Below are positions 1 through 4,858 of a stretch of DNA of 11,807 bases, piece by piece. Position numbers and translations under genes: made by a program. Numbering within the stretch: position 1 is the first letter of the stretch; each line of letters starts with the position of its first letter. Origin of the DNA: Anaerolineales bacterium UBA3082. Its GTDB lineage: Bacteria > Chloroflexota > Anaerolineae > UBA7937. Location: the NCBI GenBank assembly GCA_002366595.1, contig DFBK01000056.1:1-11807 (forward strand), in the 5' to 3' direction. The notes beneath the pieces were generated by a model, which saw only the letters and a program-made list of their open reading frames with translations, had not been told where the DNA came from and did no database searches.

Positions 1-455
1 TAGAAGTTGGGTTTGGCTCCGTAGATCACCTCATCGTCCCGACCAGCCACGATCACTTTCCCGCTGGCGGCGGCGAGGACGGGCGTACCCTCTTCGTTTT
101 GGAACTCCACGCCGTGATGGATGCGATACCTTCCCCCTCCGGTGGAGCCGTAGGGGTAGAAGCGGTCCACATGTTGCTCCCCTTGGGGACCGATGGGCCG
201 ACTCAACCAATAGCCCCCAGACCTTTCTGATGTGGGGGTAGGTGTTGGGGTGACGGTGGGGAGGGCCGTGGGTGTGGCTGTAGGGATGGCTGTGGGTGTG
301 GCAGTGGGCGTGGCAGTGGAGGGGGGAGACAAAAGGGCAACGCTCTCCAGCAGGTGGCCTTGCGCGAAGGCCACAAGGATGACGGCGCTGGATAGAATAA
401 TCGCCCCGGTCACCACGGTGATCAGGGCTCCGTGATACTTGCTCTTCTCACTCAT
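1..455 (-). CDS. Membrane-anchored M23-type (LytM-like) peptidase, 3' end outside window
   Basis: Read on the minus strand from the ATG at 453-455, the first 151 codons show a short polar N-terminus, one hydrophobic segment (about residues 10-33, signal anchor or signal peptide), a Thr-Pro linker (about 48-75), then the start of an M23 metallopeptidase fold with YRIHHGVEF and GTPVLAAASGKV. In M23 enzymes the HxGxD signature supplies two zinc ligands and the fold cleaves peptidoglycan cross-bridges; here the Asp position is Glu (HHGVE). The second zinc motif (HLH) would lie beyond the left edge, so activity cannot be judged; it could be a non-catalytic LytM factor. It starts 59 nt after the stop of the mosaic propeller gene, same strand, so probably co-transcribed. 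No strong Shine-Dalgarno precedes the ATG. The M23 assignment is firm; activity is not. Confidence 0.85.
   Translation of the reverse strand, partial: MSEKSKYHGALITVVTGAIILSSAVILVAFAQGHLLESVALLSPPSTATPTATPTAIPTATPTALPTVTPTPTPTSERSGGYWLSRPIGPQGEQHVDRFYPYGSTGGGRYRIHHGVEFQNEEGTPVLAAASGKVIVAGRDDEVIYGAKPNF
232..327. repeat. Low-complexity G/T-rich tract encoding the Thr-Pro linker
   Basis: Imperfect repeats of GTGGGTGTGGC type on the plus strand encode, on the minus strand, the (A/P)TPT linker of the M23 protein. Bases 247-272 fit the generic G-quadruplex pattern (four runs of at least three G, loops of 7, 1 and 4 nt). Similar but shorter tracts at about 1350-1430 and 2155-2222 encode the two Thr-Pro linkers of the neighbouring propeller protein. 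The tracts follow from the amino acid composition; a separate DNA function is not supported. Confidence 0.6.
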
Positions 456-514
456 CGGTATCTATCCGGAGCCCAGTCGCAGGTGAATGGGATAGCGATG
501 AGGGAGCGTGACCA

Positions 515-2689
515 TCAAGGTCCCCAAGAGATCCGCTCCTCAGCCCACTCGAGCCCTGGGTCCCCCTGGAGGGCGAAGAGTCTGCGCGGATCGCTCCCAT
601 CGGCGTTCATGCTCCAGATCTCCCAGGAGCCGGTGCGGTTGGTGAGAAAAGCGATATGTTGACCGTCGGGGGACCAAGTGGCCAGGCCGTCTTGAGCCGA
701 GTTGTTAGTGAGTTGCTGTCGTCCTCCGCCGGTGGAACTCACCTTCCATATCTCCCAATCGCCATCGGCAAGGGACATATACAGCACCTGATTCTCGAAG
801 CCATCTGTAGCCCGGTCCTGGGCATCATCGCTGATGCGCGTGGCGTCGCCTCCTCCTGCACCGATGGTGTAGATGCCACAGGCGTTTCCTGTCCCCCAAT
901 AGTCGCAGGTGGTGAAGACTATGCGATTGCCAACCCAGACGGTGTATCCTGCGCCGCGTACGTTCGTCTCATCAGGGCCCTTTATCGGCTCCCCCTCCTT
1001 TGGGGGAGGATTTAGATCGGAGAGGATTTTCACTACCCTCTTTCCGGTGTTGAAGACGAAGACGATGCGGGAGCCATCGGGGGACCAACTGGGCCAAGAA
1101 TCTTCATAGTGCTGGCTCACCTTCCGGTGCTGCCCAGCCGTATTATCAGGGTTGATTTGGATGATTTGAAGATCTAGATAATTACGCAACTCGCCGTTGG
1201 CTGCCAGCCGTTCTCCTGAAGGGTCGAAATCCGGCTGATGCATACGATTCCAGATCTTTTGACGCCCCGAACCATCTATATTGGCTATGTAGGTTTCGTA
1301 ACCGCCGGCTTCGTGGGTGGTGAAAGCGATGCGGCCCGATAGAGCCGGCTGGGGGGGAGGGGTGGCTGTGGGTGTTGATGTTGCGGTGGGGGTGGCTATG
1401 GGCGTCAAAGGCGGGGTGGGCGTAGGTGTAGGAGCTTCGGCCACCACCTCTTGAATGTGGATGCTCCTGAGCATCGCTTGGAAGATGGGCCAGGCTACAC
1501 CTTTCCAGGTATCGGTGGGGGCCAGGGCCCAGAGGGCATAGAGCCTAGAATGCCAGACTATGGCCGCTATATAGACCCGAGAGGGGGAGGGAACCGCCTC
1601 CCCGCTCATCTCTCCATGGACAGAGGCCCATTCTTGCCCGCTTATGTAAGCGGGCTCTATCTCGCCCACTTGGGTACCCGGCGGCAAGGTGGCTATCCTC
1701 TCTTCTAGAGCCTGGGTGTTGGTCATCTCCGTTTCCAGGGGCCGGGAGGCGAAGATAAAAACGCTTCCCGCTAGGTGCTCCAGAGCCTCTTCGCTCTCGG
1801 CGAAGATGGTCTGATTCTCCTGTTCATCGAGGACCCAGGTATCGGGGTAGAATATGCTTAGCCCCAGGTCGGCCCTGAGATAGGAGGCGAAGGTTACCGC
1901 TGGCGGAGGCGGACCAGCGCACTCTCTGAGACCCTCCTGGGCCGCGGCCAGATGAGGGTCGATGACCAGGGCTTGCTGGAACTCGGGAATAGCCTCCTCG
2001 CATCGTTCCAGGGCCAAGTAGGTCTCTCCCAGTTTTAGGTGAGCCAAGGCGTTTTGGGGATCTGCGGCCGTGGCCATCTGGTAGCGGGCGATAGCCTCCT
2101 CTAGTTGGCCCTGGAATACCAACTGATCGCCTAAGGCTATCAGTTCCTCTGCACTAGGGGTGGCCGTCATCGTCGGGGTGGGGCTCTCTTCCAAGGGGGG
2201 CGTAGGGGTGGGAGTGGCTGTGAAGCCGATTCGGCGTCCCAAAAGGTCACTGAGGGCGGAACTTATGGGGTGGCTAGAGATGAGATAATCCGTGGCCCCT
2301 ATTGCGGCAATGGAGAGACAGCAAGCGAGGATTAGACCAAGGGGGATGAGGGCTAGGAGACCTCTAGAGATGCCGCGGCGGCGAGGCCGTAGTTCTGGAG
2401 AGGTAGGAGGTTTTAGAGGCTGCTCGGGCAGGGAAGCAACAGGGCCCCGCGGAGCCTCTTTAGAAGGAGGCGTCCCTCCAGCCTCCCCGGGGGGCTCGGC
2501 TCTGACCCATCGGGTCCCATCGTGAAAGTACCATTTTCCAGATTGAACGCCTATCATCCAGTAACGGCCTTGAGAATCCTGAACCTTGAGCCCCTCTAAT
2601 TGGGCTTTGAACTCCTCTTGGCTAATGGCTCCGGCATCGAACCTTCCCTTCAGTTCGTAGAACCTCTCTTCCGCTTCTTTGAAGTCCAT
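515..2689 (-). CDS. Membrane-anchored mosaic protein: TPR repeats, PsbP-like region, TolB-like beta-propeller
   Basis: A 724-residue protein. The start at 2689 is preferred over the longer frame (2746) because GGAGG lies 6 nt before this ATG, while nothing similar precedes the other. Order: a charged N-terminal region of about 65 residues ending in WYFHDGTRWV (a short-domain type often put before membrane anchors), a proline-rich stretch, a TM helix (about 109-133), a Thr-Pro linker (156-181), about two TPR units (182-256), a region of about 150 residues containing LGLSIFYPDTW that resembles PsbP/DUF1795-like folds (266-415), a second Thr-Pro linker (418-446), then PD40/TolB-like propeller blades (450-724) with WSPDGSRIVF and WSPDGQHIAF. 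The N-terminus is probably cytoplasmic and the TPR and propeller extracellular. The role is unknown; propellers of this kind usually bind proteins or carbohydrates. It heads an apparent operon with the M23 gene. Confidence 0.82.
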   Translation of the reverse strand: MDFKEAEERFYELKGRFDAGAISQEEFKAQLEGLKVQDSQGRYWMIGVQSGKWYFHDGTRWVRAEPPGEAGGTPPSKEAPRGPVASLPEQPLKPPTSPELRPRRRGISRGLLALIPLGLILACCLSIAAIGATDYLISSHPISSALSDLLGRRIGFTATPTPTPPLEESPTPTMTATPSAEELIALGDQLVFQGQLEEAIARYQMATAADPQNALAHLKLGETYLALERCEEAIPEFQQALVIDPHLAAAQEGLRECAGPPPPAVTFASYLRADLGLSIFYPDTWVLDEQENQTIFAESEEALEHLAGSVFIFASRPLETEMTNTQALEERIATLPPGTQVGEIEPAYISGQEWASVHGEMSGEAVPSPSRVYIAAIVWHSRLYALWALAPTDTWKGVAWPIFQAMLRSIHIQEVVAEAPTPTPTPPLTPIATPTATSTPTATPPPQPALSGRIAFTTHEAGGYETYIANIDGSGRQKIWNRMHQPDFDPSGERLAANGELRNYLDLQIIQINPDNTAGQHRKVSQHYEDSWPSWSPDGSRIVFVFNTGKRVVKILSDLNPPPKEGEPIKGPDETNVRGAGYTVWVGNRIVFTTCDYWGTGNACGIYTIGAGGGDATRISDDAQDRATDGFENQVLYMSLADGDWEIWKVSSTGGGRQQLTNNSAQDGLATWSPDGQHIAFLTNRTGSWEIWSMNADGSDPRRLFALQGDPGLEWAEERISWGP

Positions 2690-2794
2690 CCTCGCCCTCC
2701 TTGACACCTTACGGGCAAACCCTCCAAACGTCAACCGTCTCCTCATAAAGTAGGTGACCGCTTTGGGGTATTTTCAACCTTTAGACCGCCAAAA

Positions 2795-2823
2795 ATCTTA
2801 ACATGAAAGCGTAGGGATAGCAA
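2795..2823 (-). promoter_or_regulatory. Possible sigma70-type promoter of the propeller/M23 operon
   Basis: On the minus strand TTGCTA (2818-2823) and TAAGAT (2795-2800) are separated by 17 bp, each matching four of six consensus bases. Transcription would begin near 2788, about 100 nt before the 2689 start codon. A competing candidate, TTGACG-17-TAAGGT, lies closer to the gene but would start transcription inside the ribosome binding site. By-eye match only. Confidence 0.35.
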
Positions 2824-2837
2824 GGTCGTCTCTTCTG

Positions 2838-2857
2838 TGCTAGAATGTTTGAGGAGG
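2838..2857 (+). promoter_or_regulatory. Possible extended -10 promoter and ribosome binding site of trmD
   Basis: TGCTAGAAT (2838-2846) fits an extended -10 element (TGnTATAAT), without a good -35. GAGGAGG (2851-2857) is a strong Shine-Dalgarno 4-5 nt before the trmD ATG and fixes the start. The predicted transcript would begin near 2853, inside the ribosome binding site, so either the leader is extremely short or the true promoter is elsewhere. The ribosome binding site is secure; the promoter is tentative. Confidence 0.4.
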
Positions 2858-2861
2858 GGTT

Positions 2862-3590
2862 ATGCGTTTTGATATCTTAACCCTTTTCCCGGAGATGTTT
2901 GTGGGCCCCTTCCGGGAAAGCATCGTGGGGAAGGCGATGGAGGCCGGGCTGGTTACAGTAGTCGTTCATAATTTACGTGACTATACCACCGATAAGCACC
3001 GCACCACCGATGATGCTCCCTACGGTGGCGGCGGGGGGATGGTGATGAAACCGGAGCCTATCTTTCAGGCGGTGGAGAGAGTGTTGGGTGAAGAGCGGCC
3101 CTCTACCCGCGTGATGCTCCTTAGCCCTCAAGGGCGTCTCTTTACCCAAGAGTTCGCTTGGGAGTTGGCTGCCCAAAAGCGGGTCCTGCTCATCTGTGGA
3201 AGATATGAGGGGGTCGATGAGCGGGTTAGTCAGCATTTAGTGGATGATGAGATCTCCATCGGCGACTATGTGCTCACCGGAGGGGAGATCCCAGCCATGG
3301 TCGTGGTCGATGGTGTGACCCGTCTCCTTCCGGGGGTCTTGGGCGATCCGGGAGCGGCGATGAAGGATTCCCACGCCGGGGGGCTCCTGGAGCATCCTCA
3401 ATATACCCGCCCCGCGCTCTTTCGTGGCTACCCCGTGCCCGCTCTCCTCCTCTCCGGCGACCATGCCAAGATCGCCCGCTGGAGGCGAAGGGAGGCGCTC
3501 CGACGCACTTTTGAGCGAAGGCCGGATCTCCTAAAGAAAGCCGAGTTGACGGAAGAGGACAAGGAGTACCTGCGGGGGCTGGAGGAGTAG
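2862..3590 (+). CDS. trmD: tRNA (guanine37-N1)-methyltransferase TrmD
   Basis: A 242-residue full-length SPOUT methyltransferase that transfers methyl from S-adenosylmethionine to N1 of G37, next to the anticodon of tRNAs reading CNN codons and some others, which prevents +1 frameshifting. It acts in the cytoplasm as a homodimer. Visible signatures: N-terminal MRFDILTLFPEMF, DDAPYGGGGGMVMKPEP (51-67), the trefoil-knot cofactor loops at 88-96 (SPQGRLFTQ), 113-122 (GRYEGVDERV) and 133-142 (IGDYVLTGGE), Arg154, and Asp169 in KDSHAGGLLEHPQYTRP; Arg154 and Asp169 coincide with the functional residues of the E. coli enzyme. The C-terminal tRNA-binding domain (HAKIARWRRREALRRTFERRPDLL) is intact. 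Usually trmD lies with rpsP, rimM and rplS; here it stands alone, divergent from the propeller gene and convergent with a receiver gene. Confidence 0.98.
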   Translation: MRFDILTLFPEMFVGPFRESIVGKAMEAGLVTVVVHNLRDYTTDKHRTTDDAPYGGGGGMVMKPEPIFQAVERVLGEERPSTRVMLLSPQGRLFTQEFAWELAAQKRVLLICGRYEGVDERVSQHLVDDEISIGDYVLTGGEIPAMVVVDGVTRLLPGVLGDPGAAMKDSHAGGLLEHPQYTRPALFRGYPVPALLLSGDHAKIARWRRREALRRTFERRPDLLKKAELTEEDKEYLRGLEE

Positions 3591-3610
3591 GCTAGAAACC
3601 GTCTCTTCTG
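3591..3610 (+). repeat. Two short words also found just upstream of trmD, in swapped order
   Basis: GCTAGAA (3591-3597) and CGTCTCTTCTG (3600-3610) follow the trmD stop codon at once. The same words, same orientation but reversed order, lie before trmD: CGTCTCTTCTG at 2827-2837 and GCTAGAA at 2839-2845. The 11-base match is exact. Its meaning is unknown; it may be chance or a scar of a small rearrangement. Confidence 0.45.
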
Positions 3611-3751
3611 ATGGTGGCGAAAAAGTTGGCTATTTGGTGGGGCTTTTGCACTCTGGGCTAGGGGTGTAAACAGTAGGGTCGAGTCAAAGAAGCCAAGCGG
3701 CTATGGTGATGGCCTTGAACGGGATATGGTACGCATCGGAGGCTACTTGAA
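3611..3751. other. Convergent intergenic region without a recognisable element
   Basis: The 3' ends of trmD (plus) and the intact receiver gene (minus) face each other here. The only inverted repeat seen is AGCC-AAGC-GGCT near 3690, a 4-bp stem too weak to call a terminator. No ORF, RNA gene or repeat is supported. Confidence 0.5.
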
Positions 3752-4135
3752 TCACTGGGAGCGTCCTTCTAGAAGTTCCCGTACCATAGATTTTAGTTGG
3801 GTCAATCTAAAGGGCTTATATATCCACCCTTGGGCGGCAGCCCGAAGTTCTCTATCAGGCCAATCGGGAGAGCCGGTCACCAAGAGCACTGGTAGTTGAG
3901 GGTCCAACTTGCGAATCTCCCTCATCGCCTCTCGCCCTCCCATCTCCGGCATCTTGATGTCCAGTAGAGCGAGGTCAAATCTCTGACTTTTCAGGGCCTC
4001 TATAGCCCCTGCCCCGCTTCCCACCGCCTGGACCTGATACCCTTCTTTCTCCAAGGTGCGGGTGAGGATGAAGCGGAAATCTTCATCATCATCTATGACT
4101 AGAATCTGGGCCTGACTTTCCTTATCACCACTCAT
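3752..4135 (-). CDS. Single-domain response regulator (CheY-like), intact phospho-acceptor
   Basis: A 127-residue protein made only of a receiver domain, with no DNA-binding or enzymatic output domain. All key receiver residues are present: acidic triad Asp15-Asp16-Asp17 (VIDDDED), phospho-acceptor Asp59 (LALLDIKMP), Thr87 (LLVTGSP) and Lys107 (IYKPFRL). It should take phosphate from a histidine kinase, most simply the one encoded upstream at 4859-7687, and act by protein contact or as a phosphorelay intermediate. AGGA 5 nt before the ATG supports the start. It is about 60% identical by hand alignment to the receiver encoded at 4417-4812, so the two arose by duplication. The 281-bp gap and a promoter candidate suggest transcription at least partly separate from the GH3-kinase operon. 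Confidence 0.93.
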   Translation of the reverse strand: MSGDKESQAQILVIDDDEDFRFILTRTLEKEGYQVQAVGSGAGAIEALKSQRFDLALLDIKMPEMGGREAMREIRKLDPQLPVLLVTGSPDWPDRELRAAAQGWIYKPFRLTQLKSMVRELLEGRSQ

Positions 4136-4233
4136 CTGGTTCCTGCCTTATGTCTGTCCACCGATAGACGACAACTCTGTACACTTTCCCAGTGACACGA
4201 TAGAATTTTCCTCAATCGAGCATAAACCGCTCC

Positions 4234-4262
4234 AGCATACCCTCATATCTGGCTCTTGTAAA
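4234..4262 (-). promoter_or_regulatory. Probable sigma70-type promoter of the intact receiver gene
   Basis: On the minus strand TTTACA (4257-4262, five of six to consensus) and TATGCT (4234-4239, four of six) are separated by exactly 17 bp. Predicted transcription start near 4227 gives a leader of about 90 nt before the ATG at 4135. This would uncouple the intact receiver from the upstream operon. Confidence 0.5.
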
Positions 4263-4287
4263 TAGGAAAATGGTACCAGTCGAACCT

Positions 4288-4352
4288 AAAAAACAACCAA
4301 AAGGGGCTTATTGTCAACAATATAAACAATGGGGCCGCAGATAGATAGCCCC
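4288..4352 (-). terminator. Possible terminator after the GH3-kinase-receiver operon
   Basis: Beyond the stop of the Asn-receiver gene the minus strand has GGGGC, a 12-nt loop and GCCCC (4331-4352), then a second AGCCCC (4303-4308) that can pair instead with the first GGGGCT, followed by TTTTGG and a run of six T (4288-4293). Between them TATTGT-TG-ACAATA (4309-4322) is a perfect short palindrome. The shape suits a terminator or a switch between two hairpins, but stem, loop and T-run are not ideally spaced. Confidence 0.33.
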
Positions 4353-4416
4353 ACTGAAGGCTCCCATCTGGAGTCTGACGACCTATATGTTCATCTTCCT
4401 TGTGGCATGGTCGCAG

Positions 4417-4812
4417 TTAGACCGTTTCTTGGCCCCTCCCGACGGGATCCTGTAAGGGAAGGAGATCTCGTACTACCGATCTCAACTCCTTCAGGCGAAA
4501 AGGCTTGTATATCAACCCTTGAATCTCGGGCTTGAGTTCTTCGGTAGGCCACTTGGGAGAGCCCGTGACCACCACCACTGGAATCTGGGGGTCTATCTTG
4601 CGAATCTCCCTGATGGTTTCCTCGCCCCCCATCTTGGGCATCCGGAGATTCACGATGGCTAGGTGGAACCTCTCGCCCCTTATGGCCTCTAGCCCTTCCA
4701 AGCCGTTCTCTACCGCCTGGACTCTATATCCCACCTTCTCTAGACCCTTTTTGAGGATGAAACGCATATCCGCATCATCTTCTATCACCAGGATCCTCGC
4801 TCCTTCTGTCAT
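4417..4812 (-). CDS. Single-domain receiver with Asn at the phospho-acceptor site
   Basis: A 131-residue CheY-like protein. The start at 4812 is chosen because AGGAG lies 6 nt before it and the resulting N-terminus (MTEGARILVIEDD) matches its paralogue in length; an in-frame ATG at 4845 would add 11 residues. Acidic residues Asp12 and Asp13, Thr83 (VVVTGSP) and Lys103 (IYKPFRL) are kept, but the phosphorylatable Asp is Asn55 (LAIVNLRMP; codon AAT on the minus strand). It therefore should not accept phosphate in the normal way. Pseudo-receivers of this kind can be locked in one state, bind a ligand, or compete with an intact partner; which applies here is unknown. It follows the kinase gene by 46 nt and is about 60% identical to the intact receiver at 3752-4135. 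Confidence 0.9.
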   Translation of the reverse strand: MTEGARILVIEDDADMRFILKKGLEKVGYRVQAVENGLEGLEAIRGERFHLAIVNLRMPKMGGEETIREIRKIDPQIPVVVVTGSPKWPTEELKPEIQGLIYKPFRLKELRSVVRDLLPLQDPVGRGQETV

Positions 4813-4858
4813 CCCTTGCTCCTCTCCATGGGGCTCCATCACCATCTATCTTCTCACG

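Noticed and set aside
247..272. G-quadruplex-like pattern on the plus strand
   Set aside because: It fits the generic pattern but results from Thr-Pro codons on the other strand; no position or conservation argument supports a function.
2690..2746. Upstream extension of the propeller protein (19 more residues)
   Set aside because: No Shine-Dalgarno before the 2746 ATG, while GGAGG is ideally placed before 2689; the extra residues would also cover promoter candidates.
3677..3705. Hairpin AGCC-AAGC-GGCT between trmD and the receiver gene as terminator
   Set aside because: Only a 4-bp stem and no proper T-run in either direction.
4331..4352. Second MITE or IS end in the gap between the two receiver genes
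   Set aside because: The GGGGC/GCCCC repeat has no matching terminal repeats or target duplication and shares no sequence with the 9576-9735 element.
4813..4845. Upstream extension of the Asn-receiver (11 more residues)
   Set aside because: The 4812 ATG has AGGAG at 6 nt and matches the paralogue's length; the upstream ATG has only a weak GAGAAG.
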